Assembly: GCA_024811115.1 (NCBI GenBank)
Contig: JAKOGH010000176.1
Location: 1-13,660, forward strand
Reading direction: 5' to 3'
DNA length: 13,660 nt
Source of the DNA: Terana coerulea
Taxonomy: Eukaryota > Basidiomycota > Agaricomycetes > Polyporales > Phanerochaetaceae
Positions 1-7,882 of this stretch are shown here, piece after piece. The position numbers and the translations under genes are program-made. The notes beneath the pieces were generated by a model. The model searched no databases. It was not told the origin of the DNA and worked only from the letters and a program-made list of their open reading frames with translations. The first letter of the stretch is position 1; the number at the start of each line of letters is the position of its first letter.

Positions 1-248
1 GCGGGGATGTGATGAGGGACGAACACGGGCGAGCGCCGCTGGCTATACCGCCGCGGCCGCAAGGTCACGTGATAGGCTTGTTGATTGGCGTTAAACGCGT
101 CCGCACGTGAGCGCCCACCGCGTCGCGTTTGGCGTCTAAAGGTATATAAGACCTGGCCCCGCACTGTTTTCCCCTTAGTTCACCTACCTTCACACCCACC
201 ACCACTGCCACCCACAACTTCTTTTCCCGCCACCACACACTCTCAGCA
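1..248 (+). promoter_or_regulatory. Histone H3 upstream region (E-box, inverted CCAAT, TATA)
   Basis: This is the H3 promoter and 5' leader. It holds a palindromic CACGTG E-box at 66-71, an inverted CCAAT box (ATTGG) at 84-88 and a strong TATA box, TATATAAG, at 143-150, about 100 bp before the start codon. A pyrimidine- and CA-rich leader follows. In many fungi H3 is divergently paired with H4. The window begins too close to the gene to show whether an H4 gene lies to the left, so that pairing is only a guess. The motifs are seen directly; their function is inferred from position. Confidence 0.7.
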
Positions 249-770
249 ATGGCTCGTACCAAGCAAACCGCTCGCAAGTCCACTGGTGGTAAGTAACAGC
301 CAACGACTTCAACGCGGAGACATTCCAACTCACGACTTGCCTCAGGCAAGGCCCTCGTAAGCAGCTCGCTGCCAAGTCTGCCCGCAAGACTGCCGCTGCG
401 ACAGCGACTGGTGGTGTGAAGAAGCCTCATCGTTTCCGCCCCGGAACCGTCGCTCTCCGTGAAATTCGTCGCTACCAGAAGTCGACCGAGCTCCTCATCC
501 GCAAGCTCCCTTCCAACGTCTCGTTCGTGAAATCGCTCAGGATTTCAAGGTGCGCAACACCCCAGCAGCACGAAGGCCTTGACTGACTTTCTCTTGTAGA
601 CTGACCTCCGTTTCCAATCATCAGCCGTCATGGCCCTCCAGGAGGCCGCCGAGGCCTACCTCGTCTCGCTCTTCGAAGACACCAACCTCGCCGCCATCCA
701 CGCTAAGCGTGTTACCATTCAACCAAAAGATCTTGCCCTTGCTCGTCGTCTCCGTGGCGAGAGGTCATAA
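249..770 (+). CDS. H3: Histone H3, three exons, with two -1 frame breaks
   Basis: This encodes the core nucleosomal histone H3. Exons are 249-288, 346-549 and 600-770, and both introns (57 and 50 nt) have GT/AG ends. The product begins [16 protein letters not shown] and ends [15 protein letters not shown]. The histone-fold region, including [22 protein letters not shown] and [16 protein letters not shown], is nearly canonical. Two single bases are missing. GKAPRK is broken at 351-355, where GCCCT stands for expected GCCCCT, and RKLPFQR is broken at about 508-512, where CTCCCTTC stands for expected CTCCCCTTC. As written, translation would stop near residue 38. With both gaps allowed for, the protein is 138 residues, two more than the usual 136, because of an extra Ala-Thr between K27 and K36. 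The tail also reads [10 protein letters not shown], with changes at positions 22, 24 and 28. H3 is essential, so the breaks are either sequence errors or this is a spare copy. Confidence 0.93.
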
Positions 771-1330
771 GTTCTTTGCTCACTGTACTCTGGAGTTGGG
801 TGTATAGAGGATACCGACGCGCGGATGCGTTGTACTTGTTGTTGTATCACTACTGCAGTCTATTATAATCTCTTGTCTATCTTTATCCCATGATCACTAT
901 CGGCGTGCGTGCATGCTTCCGTGGATGATTTCAGTATGAGCATCGGCTTTTGGTATGACTGCTCGCTAGTTATCTGTCGATGCACAGGCCGCTCTGCCTG
1001 CTGAGGCGAGGTTCGAGTCCAGCGCCGACAGGAGTAGGTCACTCGAGCAGCCCTAGGTAAGTAGGATAGGTCGGAAAATGCATTGGTGTACATTTGATAA
1101 ACTGATGGTCTCAGCGTTGCAAGAACGGATGCCTTCTGGAGAAATACACATCATGCAACCGTGTGCGAGCCTCGAGAATGTGTGCTCGAGGGGGTCCGAG
1201 AATCCTTGAACGGCAGAAAGCTTGTTGTTGTACGTGGACTCAATTCTGTCGATGATATGCACCCTAAACTTGCGAACCCATACCTGAGTCTGTGAGAAGC
1301 ATAGTATCTGGATTATATTGGCAAGCCAAA
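771..1330. other. H3 3' flank and gene-free spacer
   Basis: The first part is presumably the H3 3' UTR. The rest holds no reading frame with recognisable protein features on either strand. A tRNA-like B-box (GGTTCGAGTCC) lies at 1010-1020, but I cannot fold a tRNA around it. Nothing else stands out. Confidence 0.6.
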
Positions 1331-2224
1331 ACGATGGTGGTGTGGCTCGAACGAAGCCTGCGTTGAGCGTCAAATGTCACGCCGCTTTGGGTGGCCGGGC
1401 ATACAATCGACGCCGGAGTCTTTGTGGCGTTGAAAGACATGCTGTGATCAAGCACAGTGTTACTGGGAACTCTTCTTCGTGCTCGAAATCCAAAACTGAT
1501 ATGATACTGACATTCTGTTACAGACAGAGCCAAGTACCGGTTTGTCGTCGATGGTAGAGGGGTCAGAACGATTAATTTCAAGCGGAGATTGGCGTGCAGC
1601 TCGGCATTGCCTGTCTGCGCTGCAATACTTTCAAAGACAGCTGATCCGCATTACGCAGTCATCCTCGGCCGTCTCTGCACCCCCCTACAACCACGACTGA
1701 CTGGATTGCTCTGCTTCTGCTACTTCTCTGGACAAATATCCGCGTCCATACCGGCCTCGAGCGTATGCAGCATCAATTGAAATCGTGCCAAGATATCCGC
1801 CCTGTGAGCCTTGCTTGCGGGGTCGCGGCGTTGACAGCCCGTTCTTAGGCTCGTCTCTATACTCGAAGCACCGGCACCACCCGAACTCTCGCCGCCCAAT
1901 ATGACGGAAAGCATCAACGAGTTCAGCAGATAGAATCGTATGGTCCGTCTTCAGGTCTTCAGGTCTCTGTGGTCTCAAGCACACGCAGACTCCGAGTCGT
2001 CGCTCCCTCAAGCCGATGACCAGTGCGAGAACAGAGCCTTGACACTAGTGCTGCAGTTACTTCGGCGAACAATCCGTTGGCCCTGCAGCAGCCTGACCAA
2101 ACAGAAGAACGTGCCGGCCGTCGTGATTGCGTGTTATTACGCATCACAACGCGGACACTCACCGCCGCCGTCGGTTGAATGAGCGATGAAAGCGATGTGA
2201 CCGGCACCATCAACACCGACCTGC

Positions 2225-2365
2225 TGATGCGGCTACGCCTGAGTGCGGAATCATTAATGCTGATGCCGCCGGAGGTACCGCCAAATCCCGCGGTTTCTCG
2301 GTCATCGATGCCCTATGCTTCGTTGATGCATTCACTAGGAAAGCCTAACGACTCGAGTATATAAG
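2225..2365 (+). promoter_or_regulatory. Promoter of secreted-protein gene 1 (TGATGC motifs, TATA)
   Basis: TATATAAG at 2358-2365 lies 93 bp before the start codon, the same distance as in the downstream copy. Just upstream, TGATGC occurs at 2225-2230, 2261-2266 and 2324-2329, with a one-base variant, CGATGC, at about 2306-2311. All four positions are kept in unit 2. Further up, at 2097-2103, this copy has CCAAACA where unit 2 has a consensus CCAATCA. The TATA call is firm; the TGATGC role is a guess. Confidence 0.65.
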
Positions 2366-2450
2366 GAAGTCTGTCTGGCTGGTATTGAGCATCACCATCC
2401 ACACAATTCTACGCTCATTCGCTTTACTTCGGATTTTACTTGTCTCAAAC

Positions 2451-3044
2451 ATGCGCACCACCACCTTCTTCGCTTCCCTCGCTGCCGTCATCAGCTCTGT
2501 CGGGTTTGCTTCCGCCGCCAACCAGTGTGGATCCGTTCCTGAGGCTGCACGCTTTGGAAACGTCGAGGTGGCCCCTCAAAGTGTGAAGTTTGGCGATGTG
2601 AGTGCATCTGCCAGCAGTCTTACTCCTATGTACTCACATCATAACCCTTTTAATCTGCAGGAGTTTACCATCACCTACAACTCCACTTGTGGGCGTTTCC
2701 AGCCTGTGGCCGTGGACTTCAAGATCCAAGGCACTTTTGCGAACGGTAACCCTCAGCCGTTCTACGTCCTGAACCGTGCCACCTATGCCGCGGACCAGAA
2801 CGTTCTCACCCACACCACTACGGTAAGCATTCTTCAAGCTGGTTTATCTGACAGTAAGCTAACAAGCTACACTCAGCTTCCCGAGACCGACTCTTTCCCG
2901 GGTGAGAACCACGGCTACGACAACACCACCAGCTACTTGATCTGGGCATTCATCACATATCCCGTCAACGTCGCCGACAACAGCTCCCCCACCCCTGCTC
3001 TGCAGTTTGGCGGTACCTCCGCGTCCATTCATATCGAGGTTTAA
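2451..3044 (+). CDS. Small secreted protein, copy 1
   Basis: There are three exons, 2451-2597, 2661-2822 and 2877-3044, giving 158 residues. The start codon is the first ATG after the TATA box. Residues 1-22 look like a signal peptide: MRTTTFFASLAAVISS followed by a small-residue cleavage region ending in ASA. The mature part has only two cysteines, C26 and C59, which could form a disulfide, and three N-glycosylation sequons at N56, N119 and N138. It is rich in alternating hydrophobic and polar stretches, as in a small beta-sandwich, for example FTITYNSTC and YLIWAFITYPVNV. I do not recognise the family and assign no function. Both introns are phase 0, 63 and 54 nt long, and contain no in-frame stop, so retaining either would keep the frame. 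The tandem copy at 4409 shares intron positions and lengths exactly. Secretion is inferred from sequence; expression is unknown. Confidence 0.85.
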   Translation: MRTTTFFASLAAVISSVGFASAANQCGSVPEAARFGNVEVAPQSVKFGDVSASASSLTPMYSHHNPFNLQEFTITYNSTCGRFQPVAVDFKIQGTFANGNPQPFYVLNRATYAADQNVLTHTTTVSILQAGLSDSKLTSYTQLPETDSFPGENHGYDNTTSYLIWAFITYPVNVADNSSPTPALQFGGTSASIHIEV

Positions 3045-3200
3045 GCCTCCCGTTGCGGATGTGTTGGGCACGGCGATTCATCTTGATCGCTAGTAGTAGT
3101 TTGCGCTGGGAACTCTGCCTGGACAATTTACATGGACTTCATAGTACTGGTTAGAATCGCAAAATAGTCTATTTGGTCGGCAATGATAATGCCATGATAC

Positions 3201-3253
3201 TTGCTTGCATTGATGACTGACATTTGCTTGCATTGATGACTGACATTTGCTTG
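3201..3253 (+). repeat. 23-nt direct repeat, two copies plus a partial
   Basis: Two perfect 23-nt copies, at 3201-3223 and 3224-3246, are followed by the first seven bases of a third at 3247-3253. The unit starts TTGCTTGCATTGATGACTGA. It lies in the 3' flank of copy 1. The matching place in unit 2 (about 5162-5190) has a single diverged copy, so the expansion came after the larger duplication. Confidence 0.9.
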
Positions 3254-4045
3254 TGCGCCGTTTTGTCATACAAACTGGCTTCCCTAGCTAGCTAAAACGA
3301 CGACGGAGGTTCGAACTCTGCGGTAAGTGCTACATAAAGTCATGCCGCTTTGGGCGGCCGGGCATACAATCGACGCCGGAGTCTTTGTGGCGTTACAAGA
3401 CATGTTGTGATCAAGTACAGCGCTATTGAGAACTCTCCTTCATACTCGACATTTTTGAAGCCTGATATAATATTGTTGTCCTGTCGCAGCCAGGGCTAAG
3501 TACCAGCTTATCGTCGACGATGAACCTGTCGGACGGCTGATTTAATGCGGAGATTGGTTGCTTGTCACCTGCGCTGCGATACTTCAAAGACAGCTGATCC
3601 GCATCACGCAGTCGTCCTCGGCCGCAGTTCCACCCCTACAACCACGATCGACTATGTAAACCATTCTGCTTTTGCGTACTTCTCTGGACAAATACCCTCG
3701 TACGTACGTGCTTCGATCACATGCAGCATCAACTGAAGTTATGCCAAGATGTCCGTCCTGTGAGCCTCGCTTGCGGGTTGGCGGCGTTTGCAGCCCGCTC
3801 TCAGGCTCGTCCCCTGTCGTGGTTGTCGTGCTCGGAGCACTGGCACTACCCGAGTTCTCTCCACTCAGTGCGGCAGAAAGCATTGTTAGGCTTAATGGAT
3901 ATAGCCAACTTCACGCCTCTGTACTGTGGACCGTGGTACACCCAGATCCATCGCTCTGAAACCCTCAAGCTGAAAACACAGTGTTGTAACAGAGCCTTAA
4001 CACTCCCAGTGCAATCACTCCGGCGGGCATGATCCGTCTGCCTGA

Positions 4046-4323
4046 CCAATCAGAAGAATGCGCCAGCCGTGCGATTGTGTATTACGCATGAAAGCGCGGA
4101 CGCTCACCACCGCCGTTAGTTATATGAGCAGCGAAAGCGGTGCAACTGGCCCCATCAACCTCCACAGACCTGTTGATGCGGCTACCCCTGAGCGCGGAAT
4201 TACAGCTGATGCCGCCTGGAGGTACTGTCCGGGTACTGCCGATCCCCGCGGTTCGTCGGTCATTGATGCCCTATGTTGCGTTGATGCATTTGCCAGAAAA
4301 GCCTAACAGTTCGAGTATATAAG
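4046..4323 (+). promoter_or_regulatory. Promoter of secreted-protein gene 2 (CCAAT, TGATGC, TATA)
   Basis: A CCAATCA box lies at 4046-4052. TGATGC occurs four times, at 4174-4179, 4207-4212, 4264-4269 and 4282-4287, and TATATAAG is at 4316-4323, 93 bp before the ATG. The order and approximate spacing match the promoter of copy 1. The CCAAT box is intact only here, which may give the two copies different expression. Confidence 0.65.
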
Positions 4324-4408
4324 GACGTCTGTATGGCTGGTATTGGGCATCATCATCCACACAGCTCTACGCTCATTCGCCTCACTTCGAGATTTACTTG
4401 TCTCAAAC

Positions 4409-5008
4409 ATGCGCACCACCACCTTCTTCGCTTCCCTCGCTGCCGTCATCAGCTCAGTCGGGTTTGCTTCCGCTGCCAACCAGTGCGGATTTGTTCCTGA
4501 GGCTGCGCGCTTCGGAAACGTCCAGGTGTCTCCCCAAAGTGTGAAATTCGGTGATGTAAGTGCAGATGCCAGCAGTAATGCTTCCAAGTACTCACACTGT
4601 CACCTGCCCATCCTACAGGAGTTCACCATTACTTACAACTCTACCTGTGCGCGTTTCCAGCCCGAGGACGTGGACTTCATGATCCAAGGCACTTTTGCGA
4701 ACGGTAACCCTCAGCCGTTCTACGTCCTGAACCGTGCCACCTATGCCGCGGACCAGAACGTTCTCACCCACACTACTACGGTAATTATCCTACAAGCTGG
4801 TTGATCTGACAGTGAGCTAACAAGCTTTACTTAGCTCCCCGAGACCGACTCTTTCCCGGGTGAGAACCACGGCTACGACAACAGCTCCAGCTACTTGATC
4901 TGGGCGTTCATCACATACCCTGTCAACGTCGCCAACAACAGCTCCCCCACCGAGGCTCTGCAGTATGGTGGTACCTCCGCGCCCATCCACATTGAAATTT
5001 CGAATTAA
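4409..5008 (+). CDS. Small secreted protein, copy 2
   Basis: There are three exons, 4409-4555, 4619-4780 and 4835-5008, giving 160 residues. The first and second exons (147 and 162 nt) and both introns (63 and 54 nt) match copy 1 in length. The signal peptide is identical at residues 1-22. C26 and C59 are kept, and sequons remain at N56, N119 and N138. Differences cluster around residues 51-70 and near the C-terminus, which here ends PIHIEISN and is two residues longer. Residues encoded by 4681-4773 are identical to copy 1 at the nucleotide level. Unlike copy 1, intron 2 contains an in-frame TGA, so it must be spliced out for full-length protein. The function is unknown; it is a paralogue of its neighbour. 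Confidence 0.85.
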
Positions 5009-5225
5009 GCGTCGCGGTGCGGATTTGTCGGGCATGGCGGACTCTTCATGATCGCTAGTAGTAGTTTGCGATCGGAACTCTGCTTGGACAATTTGCATGG
5101 ACTTCATAGCTACTTAGAATCGCATAATAGTTGGTTTCGTTGGCAATGCTGATGTCATGATGCTTGCAGCGATGGTTGACATTTACTTGTGCGCCGTTTT
5201 GTCATCTAAGCTGACGTTCCCCATG

Positions 5226-5752
5226 CCACAAAGCGGGATTGGGCGCTCCGCTGTCTCCCTCACTGGTGATTACGGCAGTCTCCGGACCGACACGGCCGCC
5301 GCTGCCAACGCCCCGGCACATCGCTTGTTCTCTCCGCTCTCCTCCCTCTGATCTGCCTTGAGTACTTTACTCACTCTCGGTGACATGCTACCTATATGCA
5401 CTGTCTCGTGTGCTCCTGTACCATGCATTCTTCGCACACGTAATGAAGTTCGTGAATAACACGAGGCGGGCGCCTCGCCACACGGTGAGCCACAGCGATC
5501 TAACTGAGCGAGTCTGGTGCTGAGTGGGAATGTACAGTACATGTCTATTTAATCTGCTGGCCACGTCGAGAATAATGACACCGCTTTTTTACCCCCGTCT
5601 TCCAGAACACCCATTCCTCGCAGGTGTACGTGGACATCTCCGCATAGATGGGCCAATATTGGTTGGTGTGAGTACCTCCGTTTTCATTGCATCCGCATTT
5701 GCCAGAATAATTGCTTCCGTATTTTTGCGGTGCAAACATTGATGCTGAGGAG
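5226..5752. other. Spacer upstream of the F-box gene
   Basis: No convincing gene lies here. Visible structure includes a perfect 7-bp inverted repeat with a 2-nt loop at 5462-5477 (CGAGGCG/CGCCTCG), a palindrome TGTAC-A-GTACA at 5531-5541, and the 10-bp palindrome CCAATATTGG at 5653-5662, which presents a CCAAT box on both strands. The last lies about 90-100 bp before the likely F-box gene start and could be its promoter element. Confidence 0.5.
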
Positions 5753-6555
5753 ATGTTGAACCAGACCCGCGTTAACGGCAAGCTCGCCACATTCTTCTGG
5801 ACTGAAGATATTGGCCTTCTCATACATCTGCTCACGGAAACTCCCTCGCCATGTGCAGGTAGAGGTTCGAGCATATGGTATGTCTCTATGCATCGCGGAA
5901 ATTCCTGAAAACTGATATCTCTCACTATAGGCCCTCAAAGAACAGTATAGTCACGTCCCGAAACGCCAGCTCCAGACTGCTCTCGCTTGCCAACGAGCTG
6001 CTCCACATGATATTCGGGAACGTTCTGGATCTACGAGACGTTATGTGCCTTTGTCTTGCGGACGATGCTCTGGGCGTAGCTGGTGGCACTCGCATATGCG
6101 ACCTTCTCTCCGCAGAAATTGCTCCCTGGGTCGGACAGCGCCTCATATGCATGGGCGATTATCTCGAAGACGACGACCACCCGAGCAGCCTTCAAGCTCA
6201 CGTCACGAAGGAACTTGGCGGCACTGTGAAGCGACGAAACTCGAAGTACTACCATCTCGTGTCGGAACACTTCACTTACCGCCATACCTCATCCGAAGGT
6301 GTCTGGCGCTGCATCATCTCGAAGAGCCTTGAGGAGTGCTTCGAGTATGTGGACCTGACGAAGAAGGACGAAGAGAAGTATAAGCGATTTGTCGCTGGTC
6401 TCCTAGCTTTGGCAGTGGACGAGACATACAAAGACGAACGAAAGCTGGTGCTTTGCAACCTCACCAAGAAGGAATACGTGAGCGGCGACGCAATGCAGGA
6501 TGCATTCGGTGGAGAGAACGAGGGCCTTGGCTTAGGTCATATCCTCTTGTCTTGA
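5753..6555 (+). CDS. F-box-like protein, probably C-terminally truncated
   Basis: F-box proteins usually connect substrates to Skp1-Cullin ubiquitin ligases. The motif here is SLANELLHMIFGNVLDLRDV, followed by MCLCLADDALGVAGG. In my model exon 1 is 5753-5877, the intron is 5878-5930 (GTATGT donor, CTGAT branch, TATAG acceptor) and exon 2 is 5931-6555, giving 249 residues. The start is uncertain. Alternatives are ATG 5851 with an 8-nt first exon and intron 5859-5930, which gives a start MCRPSKNS, or unspliced reading from ATG 5875. The reading stops at TGA 6553-6555 just after LGHILLS, but sequence after the stop still looks like the C-terminus of the same family. So the gene is truncated, decaying or affected by sequence error. 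The substrate is unknown. Confidence 0.6.
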
Positions 6556-6716
6556 ATCTGCTGGTTGTCTGACTCTAGTACGAACATGGGGTCTTATGGG
6601 TATGCGGTGTCGAAGGTAGTTGGACGGGTGATCGGTTTGAGATAGTGCCAATTGCTACTGTGGATGGCGTCGGTGGTTGGAAGAACATTACGGGGAGGCT
6701 TTGGACAATCTCAATT
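6556..6716 (+). pseudogene. Stranded C-terminal remnant of the F-box-like gene
   Basis: In frame after the TGA, 6556-6615 reads ICWLSDSSTNMGSYGYAV. From 6615, one base back in frame, it reads GSWTGDRFEIVPIATVDG and then GWKNITGRLWTI. From memory, F-box-like proteins expanded in polypores end with a GH-LLS-ICWSSDPS segment, then a G-W-GDRFEI segment and a W-DV segment. That is the order seen here in two frames. This suggests one nonsense change plus one one-base loss in a once continuous C-terminus. The family pattern is recalled, not searched. Confidence 0.55.
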
Positions 6717-7055
6717 CCCTTTGGGGGGATACTAAGGGCTGGTAACTTACCGTCCTGTAGGGAAATTCAACTGGAACTCGGCGGTTTTGTCACGACTGGT
6801 ACTTGCATGCTACACGTATTATTAAAAAAATACAGTGCTGAATCTGAGTCTGCAAAACGCTAATTAAGTACGGTTGGACTGAGTTGGCAGTCGGGACTGA
6901 GTATAATCTCATAAGAGATTAGTCAGCAGCTTGGTGGCGCTAAGTGGGCCGAACAAGACCTAACCCTATTCAGTCCGCGCCCTCACCTTACTCTTGCCTT
7001 ACTCATCCAATTCTGTCCAATTCGCGTCCTTGGCACGTCCTTCTACCCACTCGCC
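6717..7055 (+). promoter_or_regulatory. Spacer and promoter of the Erv1 gene
   Basis: There is no gene here. Two CCAAT boxes in direct repeat (7007-7011 and 7017-7021, 10 bp apart) lie in a pyrimidine-rich stretch just before the ATG at 7056. They are so near the start that they may lie in the 5' leader. No TATA box is evident. Confidence 0.4.
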
Positions 7056-7664
7056 ATGAGCTCAGCGGAAGTACCAACCACAGAAACAAAGACTACTGCC
7101 CCACCGGCTGCCTCGAAACCTCCACCGGGTTGGGTCATAGGGCCCGACGGCAAGCCGTGCAAGATTTGCACGGCATTCCGGGTTTACTCCAAGAGCAAGA
7201 AGCCTACCGGACAGTCCTCTGGCTCAAGCGTAACAGCGGCAGCGGCAGGTACAACATCGGCAGCAGTCATCGCAGCTACCGCCGCTTCCGAGACCGACGC
7301 AGCCTCAGTCCGCCCGGTAAACTGCCCACCCGACGTCGAGGACCTCGGCCGTGCAACATGGACGTTCCTGCATACGACCGCCGCGTACTACCCTGAGAAG
7401 CCCACGCCCGCGCAAAGGGTCAACATGCTGAGCCTCATTCGCGCCTTGCCGATGCTCTACCCATGCTCTAGTTGCGCGTCCGACTTCGATGAGCGCGTCA
7501 AGGAGCACCCACCGGACGTCAGCGGGAGGTTTGGGCTGAGTAGGTGGTTATGTGAGAGGCATAATGAGGTGAATGAGAAGCTGGGGAAGACAAAGTTTGA
7601 TTGCGGCATTCAGAAGTTGGATGAGAGGTGGAAGGATGGACCGACGGATGGTCGCTGCGACTGA
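7056..7664 (+). CDS. erv1: Erv1/ALR FAD-linked sulfhydryl oxidase, mitochondrial
   Basis: Erv1 reoxidises Mia40 in the mitochondrial intermembrane space and passes electrons through FAD to cytochrome c or oxygen, driving disulfide-based import of small proteins. This single-exon frame encodes 202 residues. The N-terminal shuttle pair is CKIC (C35, C38), followed by a low-complexity Ser/Ala/Thr linker at about 53-84. The catalytic domain starts at CPPDVEDLGRATWTFLHTTA (from C90). It contains the active-site motif YPCSSC (C137, C140), the FAD-contacting CERHNEVNEKLG (C166, H169, N170, N173), and C183 in FDC, the partner of C166. The ATG is in good context (GCCATGAG) and is the only start that includes the shuttle cysteines. 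The gene is convergent with PAF1, about 218 bp away. No frame defects are seen. Confidence 0.95.
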   Translation: MSSAEVPTTETKTTAPPAASKPPPGWVIGPDGKPCKICTAFRVYSKSKKPTGQSSGSSVTAAAAGTTSAAVIAATAASETDAASVRPVNCPPDVEDLGRATWTFLHTTAAYYPEKPTPAQRVNMLSLIRALPMLYPCSSCASDFDERVKEHPPDVSGRFGLSRWLCERHNEVNEKLGKTKFDCGIQKLDERWKDGPTDGRCD

Positions 7665-7882
7665 GATGTTGGTATGTTCTTGCGCAGGATTTGCAACGCT
7701 AACCACGGATGTCTGACGTATGATATATCTCCAAAGCATCTCTATACGTACTCCTTAATAGATACCATAAACTATCGCATCACATACACCCCCACTCAAT
7801 TACCACGGACATCACCGCTCATTACTCGCATGTGTAGCTCAAATGGATAATACGCTCGCACAAAACCAGGGCGCGGAGGAAT

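Larger units (their letters stand above)
1331..3290 (+). repeat. Tandem duplication, unit 1 (about 1.96 kb)
   Basis: This is the first copy of a direct tandem duplication. The offset is exactly 1958 bp across the coding region and about 1963 bp at the far upstream end. It contains about 1 kb of 5' DNA, the promoter, the first secreted-protein gene and its 3' flank. Matching landmarks include a 39-nt identical block at 1393-1431 (3356-3394 in unit 2), a 20-nt identical block at 1632-1651 (3585-3604), and the near-identical TATA region and signal peptide. Between the blocks the upstream DNA has diverged by substitutions and indels. The edges are approximate: homology fades into background near 1331 on the left and near 3290 on the right. 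The upstream kilobase (1331-2224) holds no gene that I recognise. Confidence 0.85.
3291..5225 (+). repeat. Tandem duplication, unit 2
   Basis: This is the second copy of the 1.96-kb duplication, in the same orientation and directly after unit 1. The matching 3' ends share GTGCGCCGTTTTGTCAT before diverging at about 5222. The upstream portion (3291-4173) holds no gene that I recognise. A minus-strand open stretch (3584-3883) resembles one in unit 1, but the frame is not conserved between the copies. Confidence 0.85.

Noticed and set aside
960..1031. tRNA-like B-box GGTTCGAGTCC with CTGTCG/CGACAG ends
   Set aside because: The T-stem does not pair beyond two bases, no D-arm or A-box fits, and the distance between possible acceptor halves (about 58 nt) is too short.
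3284..3294. TAGCTAGCTA palindrome at the junction of the two units
   Set aside because: Simple 4-nt repeat; no matching sequence at the other duplication edges, so it cannot be called a breakpoint signature.
3305..3325. Second B-box-like GGTTCGAAC
   Set aside because: No cloverleaf can be built around it. It aligns roughly with the unit 1 sequence at about 1346 and is only part of the duplication.
3672..4032. Plus-strand open frames within the upstream part of unit 2
   Set aside because: They are not conserved in frame in unit 1, have no start context or domain features, and look like chance frames in GC-rich DNA.
5462..5477. Inverted repeat CGAGGCG/CGCCTCG as a terminator or element end
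   Set aside because: No T-run, no target-site duplication and no mobile-element gene nearby. Kept only as a note in the spacer entry.
6954..6970. Telomere-like CCTAACCCT
   Set aside because: A single short occurrence inside a promoter region, not an array.
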